Positions 1 to 8,720 of a stretch of 64,000 nt of DNA are shown here, one piece after another. The number at the start of each line of letters is the position of its first letter. The first letter of the stretch is position 1. Below the pieces are notes generated by a model that was given only the letters and a program-made list of their open reading frames with translations, was not told the origin of the DNA and made no database searches. The position numbers and the translations under genes are program-made. Source of the DNA: Rhizobiales bacterium PAR1 (GTDB taxonomy: Bacteria; Pseudomonadota; Alphaproteobacteria; Rhizobiales; Beijerinckiaceae); the NCBI GenBank assembly GCA_002256205.1, contig NKIW01000001.1, positions 62,001 through 126,000 of the forward strand, given 5' to 3'.

Positions 1-154
1 TTACTGGCTCGGTTTCGGGCGCGGCAAGATCACGCCCGCCGAGGGCACGGACCTCCATGCGCTCGCGGATGGCAAGATCTCGATCACGCCCCTCCGGCTC
101 GATCTCACCGATCTGCCGAGCCTCACGCGCCTCGCGGACGCCTTCGACGCGTGA
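1..154 (+). CDS. surE: 5'/3'-nucleotidase SurE, C-terminal fragment
   Basis: Only the last 50 codons are present; the reading frame enters from the left edge (first full codon at base 2) and stops with TGA at 152-154. The tail reads EGTDLHALADGKISITPLRL and ends LTRLADAFDA, which matches the conserved C-terminus of SurE, a metal-dependent nucleoside monophosphatase. The stop overlaps the ATG of the next gene (TGATG), and surE-pcm is a common pair in alphaproteobacteria, which supports the call. The catalytic N-terminal half lies outside the window. Confidence 0.85.
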   Translation, partial: YWLGFGRGKITPAEGTDLHALADGKISITPLRLDLTDLPSLTRLADAFDA

Positions 155-858
155 TGGAACCTGCCGCCGGAACCCCTCTGGATCTGGCGGCGTCGGCTGA
201 GCATGCCGGCGCGGAAGGCACGGATGACGCCGCGCTCGCACGCTTCATCATGGACTTGCGCTCGCGCGGTTTGACCGATCCGGCGCTGATGACCGCCTTC
301 GAGCGCCTGCCGCGCGGCGAGTTCATTCCCGGCTTTGCGCCGTCGCAGCTCTATTCCACGATGGCACTGCCGCTGCCCTGCGGGGAGGAGGCGACTGACC
401 CGTTCAGCCTCGCGCGCTATCTCATGCTGCTCGATATCCGGCCGGGCCTGCGGGTGTTGGAAATCGGCACGGGTTCAGGATTCCTGTCGGCGATTCTTGC
501 GCGGCTCGGCGCGGGCGTCACAAGCTATGAACGCTATCGCACCTTGCTGCGCCGCGCCGAACGCGCCTTCCGCAGCATGGGAATCACCACCGTGGTGCCG
601 CTGCTGGGCGATGGCCTCACGCGCCTCGACCGCGCCGACAGTTTCGATCGCATCATCGTCAATGGTGCGGTGGAAACGATGCCGCAGCACTTGATGGATC
701 GTCTGAACGCAAATGGCATTGCTCTGGCGCATCGCCGGCGCGGGCTGGAAACGCAGCTTGTCGTCTGGAAGAAGGACTTGACGGGCTTTCCCGTTGCGCA
801 AGAGTGCGGCCCCTCGCGTATGGGCCTGATGCGGGCGGGAATTCCTTCCTGTCTTTAG
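154..858 (+). CDS. pcm: Protein-L-isoaspartate O-methyltransferase (divergent)
   Basis: A Rossmann-fold SAM-dependent methyltransferase of about 234 residues, expected to repair isoaspartyl residues in damaged proteins. The SAM-binding motif I is clear (VLEIGTGSGFLSAILA, around residue 100), and the preceding RGEFIPGF and LPLPCG segments are typical of the family. The usual GQTIS-QP active-site segment is GEEATDP here, so the conserved serine position is a threonine and substrate handling may differ. ATG at 154 overlaps the surE stop; an in-frame GTG at 151 is an alternative start. Translational coupling with surE is likely. Confidence 0.85.
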   Translation: MEPAAGTPLDLAASAEHAGAEGTDDAALARFIMDLRSRGLTDPALMTAFERLPRGEFIPGFAPSQLYSTMALPLPCGEEATDPFSLARYLMLLDIRPGLRVLEIGTGSGFLSAILARLGAGVTSYERYRTLLRRAERAFRSMGITTVVPLLGDGLTRLDRADSFDRIIVNGAVETMPQHLMDRLNANGIALAHRRRGLETQLVVWKKDLTGFPVAQECGPSRMGLMRAGIPSCL

Positions 859-969
859 GCAGTTTCGTACGATTCAGATTCGATTCACCTTACCCTTCAA
901 CCTGACCTTAAGCTGAATCCGGCTTTATTTCGGTTCATCGCCTTTGATGGTTACCGGGTGAGTCGAGTA

Positions 970-2541
970 ATGCGTAAGTATGGTTTGAACGGCGGACGGG
1001 TTAAACTGCTCGCTTCAGTAATGACAGCGGCGCTTCTGGGCGCATGCTCGTCGGATGTCACGCGGTTTGGCGACGATCCCTTTCAAAGCCCGTTCAATTC
1101 GCGGGCGGCTTTTGATCCGGCATCGACGAACTCGGTGAACCGTCAGCGGACACCTTCGGTGCCGCGGCAGTCGCTGCCGCCGGTCACGAGCAGTCAGATC
1201 TCTTCGGTCTCCACGCAGGCACTGCCAGCGCCGAGCCGACCGATGATGTCGACGGCTTCTGCCCCGCTCACCACAGGTTCAATCGGGCGCCCGACCGTGG
1301 GCTCTGTCGGTACCTCGAATTATCCTTCGCTCAGCGCCGTCTCATCGCGTCAGCCGAGTGTTCTTGGTTCCAGCACCGGTTGGTCCGCGGTCGGCGGAAC
1401 GCCCGTAACGCTTCAGCAGGGTGAGAACGTCAATTCGCTCTCGAGCCGCTACGGCGTCCCGGTCAGCGCGATCATGGCGGTGAATGGCCTCTCCAGCACC
1501 AGCCAGCCGCAGCCCGGCCAGCAGATCATGATCCCGGCCTATAACGCTGTCCAGAGCGGCAAGACGGCAGCGACATCCTCGGCTACCTCGGTGATCCAGC
1601 GTGCGCCGATGCAGGCCGTTGCCGCCCAGCCGCTGCCGCCCGTCAGCCCGATGGCATCCTCGCCGATCCCGCCGCGTGCGGTGCAGGCCATGCCGGTAGC
1701 GCAGCCGATCAAGGTCGCCGCTGGTCCGGCGCGCATGGTGACGCCGCCGATTGAATCGGATGCAGAGAAGCGTGCTGCCGCCAAGCTCAAGGAACTCAAG
1801 GCCGGCAAACCCGCGCCCAAGGCCAATGATGACGACGAGGAAGAGGACGACAAGCCCGCCGCGCCAAAGAAAAAGGCCGACGACACCAAGCGTCTCGACG
1901 AGCAGAAGCGCGCTGATGCCGCCAAAAAGGCTGCCGAGATGAAGGCCGCTGAAGCCAAGGCAAAGGTCGAGGCGGAAAAGATCAAGGCTGCAAAGATTGC
2001 AGCAGCCAAGAAGACCAAGCTCAAGAATGACGACGAGGTCACCACCTCATCGATCTCCGACTCCAAGCCTGTAGCGCGTGCCTCGCAGCCGATGCCGGGC
2101 AAGCCGGAACCGGAGAAGGAAGCAACCGCCCCGACGCCTACGCCTGCAGCGGAGTCTGATGACAGCGGCAGCTTCCGCTGGCCGGCGAAGGGTCGCGTGA
2201 TCTCGGGCTTCGGTGCCCGTGGCACCGGCGGCGCCAACGATGGTATCAACATCGCACTGCCCGAGGGTACGCCTGTCAAGGCGGCTGAAGGCGGCACGGT
2301 TGTCCATGCCGATGATGCGCTCAAGGGTTACGGCAAGCTCGTTCTGATCCGCCATCCCAATGGCTTCGTCTCGGTTTACGCTCACAACGGCGAGCTGAAG
2401 GTGAAGCGCGGCGAGAGCGTCAAGCGCGGTCAGGTGATCGCGGCTTCCGGGCAGAGCGGCAACGTCACGGCACCGCAGCTCCACTTCGAAATCCGTAAGG
2501 GTGCGACCCCGGTCGACCCAATGAAGCAACTCAGCGACTAA
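970..2541 (+). CDS. LysM and degenerate LytM/M23 lipoprotein, NlpD/DipM-like
   Basis: An envelope lipoprotein of about 523 residues: a signal peptide ending in a lipobox (LLGAC), a low-complexity Ser/Pro-rich stretch, one LysM domain (VTLQQGENVNSLSSRYGV, about residues 145-195), a charged Lys/Ala/Glu helical spacer, then a C-terminal LytM/peptidase M23 domain (about 405-520). The metal ligands of active M23 enzymes are missing: the HxxxD segment reads NDGIN and HxHFE reads QLHFE. NlpD of E. coli is similarly degenerate and activates amidases instead of cutting peptidoglycan, so a divisome activator role is inferred. An in-frame GTG at 958 is an alternative start. Confidence 0.85.
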   Translation: MRKYGLNGGRVKLLASVMTAALLGACSSDVTRFGDDPFQSPFNSRAAFDPASTNSVNRQRTPSVPRQSLPPVTSSQISSVSTQALPAPSRPMMSTASAPLTTGSIGRPTVGSVGTSNYPSLSAVSSRQPSVLGSSTGWSAVGGTPVTLQQGENVNSLSSRYGVPVSAIMAVNGLSSTSQPQPGQQIMIPAYNAVQSGKTAATSSATSVIQRAPMQAVAAQPLPPVSPMASSPIPPRAVQAMPVAQPIKVAAGPARMVTPPIESDAEKRAAAKLKELKAGKPAPKANDDDEEEDDKPAAPKKKADDTKRLDEQKRADAAKKAAEMKAAEAKAKVEAEKIKAAKIAAAKKTKLKNDDEVTTSSISDSKPVARASQPMPGKPEPEKEATAPTPTPAAESDDSGSFRWPAKGRVISGFGARGTGGANDGINIALPEGTPVKAAEGGTVVHADDALKGYGKLVLIRHPNGFVSVYAHNGELKVKRGESVKRGQVIAASGQSGNVTAPQLHFEIRKGATPVDPMKQLSD

Positions 2542-2590
2542 AAGGAAATTCGGCGCGGTTCTCGCGAGACCTTGGATCGGGCCGGAATAG

Positions 2591-2631
2591 CCCCATCGCC
2601 TCCAAAGAAAGGGGCGGTGGGGTTTTCTTTT
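2591..2631 (+). terminator. Rho-independent terminator, copy 1
   Basis: CCCCATCGCCTCC is followed by an AAAGAAA loop and GGGGCGGTGGGG, giving a long stem with a few G-T pairs, then TTTTCTTTT. It lies 50 bases after the LysM/LytM lipoprotein gene and should end its transcript. Confidence 0.85.
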
Positions 2632-2782
2632 GCCCATTAGCCTGCAGAAATATTGGTTATCGAAACCTTGCCGATATTTGGTTCAATTCAAAGATCAGTT
2701 GAATCAAATTTTGAAAAAATTGCGCTAGTTCTTCTCATGTGGTCACGACCTCGGGACGCCTTGGCCGGGCCACACCTCACAA

Positions 2783-2820
2783 CCCATCGCCTCCAAGGAA
2801 AGGGGCGGTGGGTTTTCCTT
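2783..2820 (+). terminator. Rho-independent terminator, copy 2
   Basis: CCCATCGCCTCC, loop AAGGAAA, then GGGGCGGTGGG and TTTTCCTT. It is almost identical to the hairpin about 190 bases upstream, so it looks like a duplicated terminator module. Confidence 0.75.
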
Positions 2821-3134
2821 ATGTGATCAGCGACGAGGCAGTCTCAATAGCCGCCGCTACCGTCACTCCCGTTGCCGCTCCCCCCCGGGTCCCGCGCTCC
2901 GACCTGCCCGGCAGGAGTGGAGACCGCGCAGAGCGCGCATCTCACAATTCGTCTTCTTTTCGCACTGGACTCGTCTGCCGGGAAATCCGCTCTACGATAA
3001 GGGGATGGGGGCTGAATTGGGGCCGATAGCGGCACAGACAATCCTTGCGGGATACACAGCCGTCTCCAGCAGCTCCTGACATATCCTGACAGTCGCTAGG
3101 TCCATTCTCCACATATCAAAAATGGAGAAACGAA

Positions 3135-3572
3135 ATGCGCAACTGGATCGGGATCGCCTCGGCGGAACATGTCGCACGGGGACGCGCTGGAGGCTTCATG
3201 CAGGTCTGCCACGGCAAGGGCGGACCGCTCCGGCGGATCGGCGCAGGGGACCGCGTCGCCTACTATTCGCCCGGTCATGTTTTCGGCGGCCCCTCGACCA
3301 CGGCAAACCGCTGCCAGAGCTTTACGGCGATCGGCACCACGCGGGATGATCGCGTCTACCAGTTTGATATGGGCGGCGGGTTTATCCCTTTCCGCCGCGA
3401 TGTCGATTGGCTCGATGCACACCAGGCCTCGATCCTGCCGCTGCTGGAGACGCTGGAGTTCACGCGCGGCAAGAAAAGCTGGGGCTACGCCTTTCGTTTC
3501 GGCCTGCTGGAGATTTCGGATCACGACATGGATGTGATCGGAGCGGCGATGGGGGCGATGGTCGAAGCCTAG
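3135..3572 (+). CDS. EVE domain protein (UPF0310 type)
   Basis: A 145-residue single-domain protein starting MRNWIGIASAEHV, with GFMQVCHGKGGPLRRI and RVAYYSPG, typical of the UPF0310 branch of EVE-domain proteins. EVE domains belong to the PUA-like fold and are thought to bind modified bases in nucleic acid; the physiological role of this branch is not settled. The ATG is preceded by GGAG at a good distance. Its stop codon overlaps the stop of the convergent DUF2867 gene (shared CTAG). Confidence 0.85.
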   Translation: MRNWIGIASAEHVARGRAGGFMQVCHGKGGPLRRIGAGDRVAYYSPGHVFGGPSTTANRCQSFTAIGTTRDDRVYQFDMGGGFIPFRRDVDWLDAHQASILPLLETLEFTRGKKSWGYAFRFGLLEISDHDMDVIGAAMGAMVEA

Positions 3573-4048
3573 GACAGACGAACGGTATTCAACATCGCTG
3601 GAACGATCCGGCGGTGGAACGGAAGAACAATGGCGAGGTAGAGCCGTCCAAGCAGATTGTGTGGGGCAACCAGCGTTGTCGTCCGGATGCGCGTTCCGCC
3701 CGACGGCGAATGCAGGGCATCGATCACAATCCGAAAATCGAGATGCCAGTCATCAAATCCGAGAATAAGACGTTCCGGCGTTCGAAGGACCACTGGAAAC
3801 CCGCCAATCGCGTCGATCTCCGGGCGATCATTGTCTTTGACGCCTTTCAGTCCAATGAGCGTGACAATCCGGTCACGCCAGCGCATGAGCAGGGTGATCC
3901 AGCGCGGAGGCTGCAAAAACACGCGTTGAGCGGCACTTTCGGCGGGTAGGCCCTGATCTTCAACGTCAATCGCATAGGCATCAGCAAAGGTCATGCCGCC
4001 AAGCAGGTGTAGCAACGATGGATCCGTCTCGACGGCCTGCGCAATCAT
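3569..4048 (-). CDS. DUF2867 family protein
   Basis: A 159-residue protein with the pattern of the DUF2867 family: an N-terminal TFADAYAI segment, a PPRWITLLMRWRDRIV helix, a GFDDWHLDFR strand and a C-terminal GRLYLAIVLPFHRRIVPAML segment. No catalytic function is established for the family. It ends convergently with the EVE gene and begins 4 bases after the stop of the upstream DUF815 ATPase gene on the same strand, so the two are probably co-transcribed. Confidence 0.75.
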   Translation of the reverse strand: MIAQAVETDPSLLHLLGGMTFADAYAIDVEDQGLPAESAAQRVFLQPPRWITLLMRWRDRIVTLIGLKGVKDNDRPEIDAIGGFPVVLRTPERLILGFDDWHLDFRIVIDALHSPSGGTRIRTTTLVAPHNLLGRLYLAIVLPFHRRIVPAMLNTVRLS

Positions 4049-4051
4049 GCC

Positions 4052-4930
4052 TTAACCCTCGATCTTCTTCCCCAGCCGGCCGGCGAGATCGTTGATGTAT
4101 TGCCACGCCACACGGCCCGCACGCGAGCCACGCGTCGTGGACCATTCCAGCGCCTCATGGTGCATCTCGGCAACGGGCATATCGAGCCCGAAGTGAGCGG
4201 CATAGGCGTCGATCATCGCGAGATATTCGTCCTGGCTGCACTTGTGGACACCAAGCCAGAGGCCGAATCTGTCCGAGAGCGAGACCTTTTCCTCCACGGC
4301 CTCATTGGGGTTGATGGCGGTCGATTTCTCGTTCTCCATCATGTCGCGCGGCAGCAGATGGCGACGGTTGGAGGTCGCATAGAAGAGCACGTTGTCCGGT
4401 CGTCCCTCGATGCCGCCATCGAGCACGGCTTTGAGCGACTTGTAGGCATTTTCGCCCGCATCAAACGAAAGATCGTCGCAGAAGAGGATGAAACGATAGG
4501 GCGCAGGCCGCAAAAGATTCATCAGCGCCGGCAGGCTTTCGATATCTTCGCGATGGAGTTCAATGAGCTTGAGCGGAAAGCCCTTGGCAATCATCGCGCC
4601 ATGCGCGGCCTTGACGAGGCTTGATTTACCCATCCCGCGCGCGCCCCACAGCAGGACGTTGTTCGCGGTGTGCCCCTCGGCGAAACGACGGGTGTTATCG
4701 ACGAGAATGTCGCGGATATGGTCGATTCCGACGAGCAAATCGAGCGGAATGCGGTTGATCCGCCCCACAGGCTGCAAAACGCCGCGATCCCTATCCTGCG
4801 CCGAAGCGTGCCAGAGAAAGCCATCTGCCGCATCGAAATTCGGCGCAGGCGGCGGGGGCGGGGCGATCCGCTCCAGCGATTCGGCAATGCGGGTGAGGAT
4901 CGGCAGCAGGGCGGGGTCAGAGAGGGACAT
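4052..4930 (-). CDS. DUF815-family AAA-type ATPase
   Basis: A protein of about 292 residues when started at MSLSDPALLPIL. The ORF track extends it upstream across the yajC region, but that extension has no family character. It carries a Walker A motif (LLWGARGMGKSSLVKA, about residue 85-100), a Walker B-like FILFCDDLSF, and the sensor-like LFYATSNRRHLLPRDMM. This matches DUF815 proteins, predicted P-loop ATPases of unknown target. It is transcribed divergently from yajC. Confidence 0.88.
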   Translation of the reverse strand: MSLSDPALLPILTRIAESLERIAPPPPPAPNFDAADGFLWHASAQDRDRGVLQPVGRINRIPLDLLVGIDHIRDILVDNTRRFAEGHTANNVLLWGARGMGKSSLVKAAHGAMIAKGFPLKLIELHREDIESLPALMNLLRPAPYRFILFCDDLSFDAGENAYKSLKAVLDGGIEGRPDNVLFYATSNRRHLLPRDMMENEKSTAINPNEAVEEKVSLSDRFGLWLGVHKCSQDEYLAMIDAYAAHFGLDMPVAEMHHEALEWSTTRGSRAGRVAWQYINDLAGRLGKKIEG

Positions 4931-5152
4931 CAGCACATCGGTCGTTAGGAGATGAAAAACGTGCCGACGGGTTAGCCCATCCGCAGCGCATACGCCAGCT
5001 TTCCACGCCTCCTGGCCCAGCAAAAGCAGGAAAACGCGGGTCACGAACTGAATTTGCCAAGGAATGTTTGCGTTTGGCGTTTGCCTCACTATATTCCGGC
5101 GCAAATCGGCAATGGGGTGATCCGTATCGCCCCTCTTTTTATGGAGTACGCA

Positions 5153-5482
5153 GTGTTTATCACCCCAGCTTTCGCTCAGGGCGCCGCCGCGCCGGGCCCG
5201 AACGACATGGTTATGCAGCTCCTGCCGTTTGTTTTCGTGCTGATCATCATGTATTTCCTGCTCATTCGCCCGCAGCAGAAGCGCGCGAAAGTGCATCAGG
5301 AAATGGTCAAGAACCTGCGCCGCGGCGATGTCGTGGTGATGAATTCCGGCATGATCGGCAAGATCACCAAGGTGATTGACGAGGCCGAGGTCGAGGTCGA
5401 GATCGCCGATAACGTCAAGGTGCGGATGCTGCGCGGCATGATCGCCGAGGTGCGCAACAAGACCGAGCCGGTCGCGAGCTGA
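5153..5482 (+). CDS. yajC: Sec translocase accessory subunit YajC
   Basis: A small single-span membrane protein of about 109 residues that associates with SecDF. It has a short N-terminal segment, one transmembrane helix (LLPFVFVLIIMYFLLIRP), then a basic cytoplasmic domain with RGDVVVMNSGMIGKI. GTG at 5153 is chosen because GGAG lies 6 bases upstream and the product then begins MFITPAFAQ, like many alphaproteobacterial YajC proteins; an in-frame ATG at 5141 is the alternative. It heads the yajC-secD-secF cluster. Confidence 0.92.
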   Translation: MFITPAFAQGAAAPGPNDMVMQLLPFVFVLIIMYFLLIRPQQKRAKVHQEMVKNLRRGDVVVMNSGMIGKITKVIDEAEVEVEIADNVKVRMLRGMIAEVRNKTEPVAS

Positions 5483-5541
5483 CTCGGCACGAGCTTGACC
5501 GGGAAGGGCGCCCGCCGCGCCCGCCGGTGACGCAGAAAGAG

Positions 5542-5565
5542 GGCGAATTCCCTTGGGAGTTCGCC
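5542..5565 (+). other. Hairpin between yajC and secD
   Basis: GGCGAA ... TTCGCC enclosing TCCC/GGGA forms a near-perfect stem-loop in the 146-base gap between yajC and secD. It has no T-tract, so it is not a convincing terminator; it could affect mRNA processing or secD expression. This is inference from the fold only. Confidence 0.35.
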
Positions 5566-5628
5566 GGGATTTGCCGGCCTGGCCGGTTTTACAGGTAATC
5601 GACGCCGGCGCGGCCGGTACGGGGTGGC

Positions 5629-7230
5629 ATGTTCAGACAATCGACTTTCAGGACCGTTCTGATCGCGCTGACGCTGTTTCTCGGCACCTATTTCACGCTT
5701 CCGACCATTCTCGGCCCGGATTCGATGAAAAAGATCGCCGATGTGCTGCCGTCTGCGCTGGTGCCTACGAAATCCGTCAAGCTCGGCCTCGATCTTCAAG
5801 GCGGCGTTCACGTCATGCTGGAAGCCGACAAGGTCGGCCTGATGCGCGATCTCGTGCGCCAGCTGCAGGAAGATGTCCGCCGCGTGCTGCGCACTGAGCG
5901 CGTCGCGCCGACCGGCGGCATTGTCGCCCAGCAGCGCGGCGTGAGCTTGCGCGTGCCGGATACGGCGCAGCGCGCCAAGGTTCTGCCTAAGCTCCAGGAG
6001 CTGGCGACCCCGGTGGCCAATGCCGTGATCGGCAATACCGGCCAGCGTAGCCTTGAGGTCGTCGACCTTGGCGATGGGCTGATCCAGCTCGCCGTAACCG
6101 ATGCCGAAATCAACGAGCGCGTTCGTCGCGCCACCGACCAGTCGATCGAAATTTTCCGCAAGCGTATCGACCCGGATGGGGTTAAAGAGCCCTCGATCCA
6201 GCGTCAGGGCCTTGAGCGCATCGTCGTTCAGGTGCCGGGCGCGAAGAATTCCAAGGAAATCACCGACGTTCTCCAGCCAGGCAAACTGGAGTTCCGCATG
6301 GTCGCGGAGCCGGGTGCCGCGCCGAATGAAATCGAGACTCTGCAATACCGTGAAGAAGAAGGCGGTGGCGCCATTCAGGTCGAGCGCCGCGTGCTCGTGC
6401 AGGGCGAGGATCTCACCTCCGCCGAGCCGGGCTTTGACCAGCGCACCAGCGAGCCGGTCGTGAACTTCCGCTTCAACGTCAAGGGCGCGCAGGCTTTCGC
6501 CAAGGTGACGACTGAGAATGTCGGTAAGCCTTTTGCGATCATCCTTGATAACAAAGTGATTTCCGCCCCGCGCATCATCTCGCCAATCACGCAAGGGCAG
6601 GGCCAGATCTCGGGCCGCTTCACGGTGGAAGCCGCGAACAAGCTTTCGATCCTCCTCCGTTCGGGCGCGCTGCCGGCCTCGTTTACGCTGGTGGAAGAGC
6701 GTACGGTGGGTCCGGGTCTTGGGCGCGACTCGATCGCGGCAGCTACGGTCGCCTCGGCGGTTTCCGCCGGTGCCATCGCGGTGTTCACGCTTGCGACCTA
6801 TGGCGTCCTCGGCGGCATCGCGCTGGTCGCGCTCGCGCTCAACGTCGTGCTGATCTTCGCCTGCATGTCGCTCATTGGCTCGACGCTGACCTTGCCGGGC
6901 ATCGCGGGTATCGTGCTGACGATGGCGGTTGCGGTCGACTCGAACGTGCTGATCTATGAGCGCATCCGTGAAGAGCAGATGGCCGGCCGCTCCGCGATTT
7001 CGGCGCTGGATGCTGGCTTCACCCGCGCGCTGGCGACCGTCCTTGATGCCAACATCACCGGGTTCCTCGCGCACGCGATCCTCTATTTCGTCGGCTCCGG
7101 CCCGGTGAAAGGCTTTGCAGTCACAACCTGTATCGGCATCGCGACGACCATTTTCACCGCCTTTACGCTGACACGCGTGATGGTCGCCTTCTGGTACAAG
7201 ACGTTCAAGCCCAAGGTCGTTCCGATCTGA
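5629..7230 (+). CDS. secD: Protein translocase subunit SecD
   Basis: A 533-residue inner-membrane subunit that uses the proton motive force to help complete Sec-dependent export. Visible features are an N-terminal membrane anchor, LGLDLQGGVHVMLE at the start of the periplasmic domain, FRMVAEPG and a second periplasmic subdomain (IILDNKVISAPRI), and five C-terminal transmembrane helices with LTLPGIAGIVLTMAVAVDSN and NVLIYERIREE, the family's conserved membrane motif. Length is usual for a separate SecD. secF follows after 69 bases. Confidence 0.97.
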   Translation: MFRQSTFRTVLIALTLFLGTYFTLPTILGPDSMKKIADVLPSALVPTKSVKLGLDLQGGVHVMLEADKVGLMRDLVRQLQEDVRRVLRTERVAPTGGIVAQQRGVSLRVPDTAQRAKVLPKLQELATPVANAVIGNTGQRSLEVVDLGDGLIQLAVTDAEINERVRRATDQSIEIFRKRIDPDGVKEPSIQRQGLERIVVQVPGAKNSKEITDVLQPGKLEFRMVAEPGAAPNEIETLQYREEEGGGAIQVERRVLVQGEDLTSAEPGFDQRTSEPVVNFRFNVKGAQAFAKVTTENVGKPFAIILDNKVISAPRIISPITQGQGQISGRFTVEAANKLSILLRSGALPASFTLVEERTVGPGLGRDSIAAATVASAVSAGAIAVFTLATYGVLGGIALVALALNVVLIFACMSLIGSTLTLPGIAGIVLTMAVAVDSNVLIYERIREEQMAGRSAISALDAGFTRALATVLDANITGFLAHAILYFVGSGPVKGFAVTTCIGIATTIFTAFTLTRVMVAFWYKTFKPKVVPI

Positions 7231-7299
7231 GCCGGCAGGCTCCTGTCGGAATTTCGCGCCGTTCACCTCTGTTGGAAATTCGCAGGTTTTTGAATTCGA

Positions 7300-8241
7300 A
7301 TGAAACTGCTTCGCTTCATCCCGGACCACACGAATTTCGGCTTCATGCGGTTCCGCCGCGTGAGCTTCCCGTTCTCGGCGCTGGCTTCCATCGTCGCGGT
7401 CGTCGCATTCCTGATGTTCGGCATGAACGTGGGCATCGACTTCAAGGGCGGCACCGTCGTTGAAATGCAGGCGAAAGCCGACAAGTTCGACGCGCATAGC
7501 ATTCGCGAGACCGTTCACAAGCTGAACCTTGGCGAAGTTGAGGTGCAGGAGTTCGGCACCGGTCGCGACGTGCTGCTTCGTGTCGGCCTTCAGCCTGGCG
7601 GTGACAAGGCTCAGAACGAAGTCGTCGTGAAACTGCGTTCGGTCTTTGAGGACAAGTTCGAGTTCCGCCGCGTTGAGGTCGTCGGCCCGCGCGTGTCGGA
7701 GGAACTGGTCCAGAACGGCATCATCGGCGTGCTGCTCGCGCTGCTCGCGATCCTGATCTACCTGTGGTTCCGCTATGAATGGGAGTTCGCGGTTGGCGCC
7801 ACCATCGCGACCATGCACGATCTCGTGCTGACGGTTGGCTTCTTCGCGATCACCCAGATCCAGTTCGACCAGACATCGATAGCCTCGATCCTGACGATCA
7901 TCGGCTATTCCGTGAACGACACCGTCGTGGTCTATGACCGAATTCGCGAACTCCTGCGCAAATATAAGAAAATCCCGATCAGCGAAATTCTTGATCTGTC
8001 GATGAACACGACGCTTTCGCGAACCGTCATCACCTCGATGACGACCATTATTGCGCTGATCGCGCTGGCGATTTTCGGTGGAGAAGTGATCCGCGGCTTC
8101 TGCCTTTCGATGCTTTTCGGTGTCGTCATAGGCACCTATTCGTCTATCTTTATCGCTGCACCGATCCTGATTTACCTTGGCGTTCGCGTCGGGGAGGGCA
8201 CGGCCTCCAGTGCAGCCAAGGCTGAAACAGCGAGCACCTGA
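7300..8241 (+). CDS. secF: Protein translocase subunit SecF
   Basis: A 313-residue partner of SecD. It has a first transmembrane helix, the periplasmic MNVGIDFKGGTVVEM motif, and the RND-type membrane domain with IGYSVNDTVVVYDRIRE and SRTVITSMTTIIALIAL. Length is typical of a separate SecF. Its stop is one base before the ATG of the next gene, indicating a shared transcript. Confidence 0.97.
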   Translation: MKLLRFIPDHTNFGFMRFRRVSFPFSALASIVAVVAFLMFGMNVGIDFKGGTVVEMQAKADKFDAHSIRETVHKLNLGEVEVQEFGTGRDVLLRVGLQPGGDKAQNEVVVKLRSVFEDKFEFRRVEVVGPRVSEELVQNGIIGVLLALLAILIYLWFRYEWEFAVGATIATMHDLVLTVGFFAITQIQFDQTSIASILTIIGYSVNDTVVVYDRIRELLRKYKKIPISEILDLSMNTTLSRTVITSMTTIIALIALAIFGGEVIRGFCLSMLFGVVIGTYSSIFIAAPILIYLGVRVGEGTASSAAKAETAST

Positions 8242-8242
8242 G

Positions 8243-8626
8243 ATGAATGACGCGAGAGATCAGGGTTTTGTGCCGGGCGGTCATCAGATCGACTCCTACG
8301 GCAACGGCGGTTTTCGTTTCGCGGGCATGTCGCACAAGGGCTCCATCATCGCGATGCCGACCGGCATCCAGTCCTGGGCCTGCTCGATGCCAAGCCGCAT
8401 CGACATCATGTCGCTGACGCCCGTTCTCGCGGAAGTCGGCCAGATCGATATGCTCCTTGTAGGCACCGGGGAGAAGGCGCTTTCGCCGGATTCACCCTTT
8501 GCGCAGGCGATGCGCAACCTCGGCGTTCCGGTCGAGGTCATGGATACCGCTTCCGCAGCCCGGACCTACAACGTGCTGTTCTCGGAAGGTCGTCGGGTCG
8601 CTGCCGCGCTTCTGGCCGTCGGCTGA
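8243..8626 (+). CDS. Mth938-like domain protein (DUF498)
   Basis: A protein of about 127 residues starting MNDARDQGFVPGGHQ; the longer ORF-track start lies inside secF and is rejected. It shows the Mth938/DUF498 pattern: IDSYGNGGFRFAGMSHKGSI, a central LLVGTGEKAL and a C-terminal MDTASAARTYNVLFSEGRRV. Human NDUFAF3 belongs to the same superfamily, and the next gene is NDUFAF6-like, so a link to complex I assembly is an attractive inference. It is tightly packed behind secF. Confidence 0.85.
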   Translation: MNDARDQGFVPGGHQIDSYGNGGFRFAGMSHKGSIIAMPTGIQSWACSMPSRIDIMSLTPVLAEVGQIDMLLVGTGEKALSPDSPFAQAMRNLGVPVEVMDTASAARTYNVLFSEGRRVAAALLAVG

Positions 8627-8720
8627 AACCGACTTTTCTCACAACGCCCCTGCTTTTCTTTGGCGCGTCCCGCGCCATATCCCTTTCAGGGAGGGGCGGG
8701 GACGACAACCGCCAAAGACC

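Larger units (their letters stand above)
2542..3134. other. Intergenic region with duplicated terminators
   Basis: This stretch of about 590 bases holds two near-identical hairpin-T-tract terminators (annotated separately) and the leader of the EVE-domain gene, with a GGAG ribosome-binding site at 3124-3127. ORFs predicted here (for example 2739..3029) have no recognisable product and read through the second terminator. No RNA gene or other feature was recognised. Confidence 0.6.

Noticed and set aside
2739-3029. 96-codon ORF between the LysM/LytM gene and the EVE gene
   Set aside because: It runs across a strong terminator, has no ribosome-binding site and no family character.
5574-5590. 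CCGGCC-T-GGCCGG plus TTTT as a terminator before secD
   Set aside because: The loop would be a single base, so the stem cannot form as drawn, and secD must be expressed through or after it.
5296-7818. 840-codon minus-strand ORF opposite secD and secF
   Set aside because: It is antisense to two clear sec genes, has a composition rich in His, Arg and Asp with no domain, and reflects the GC-rich codon pattern of the true strand.
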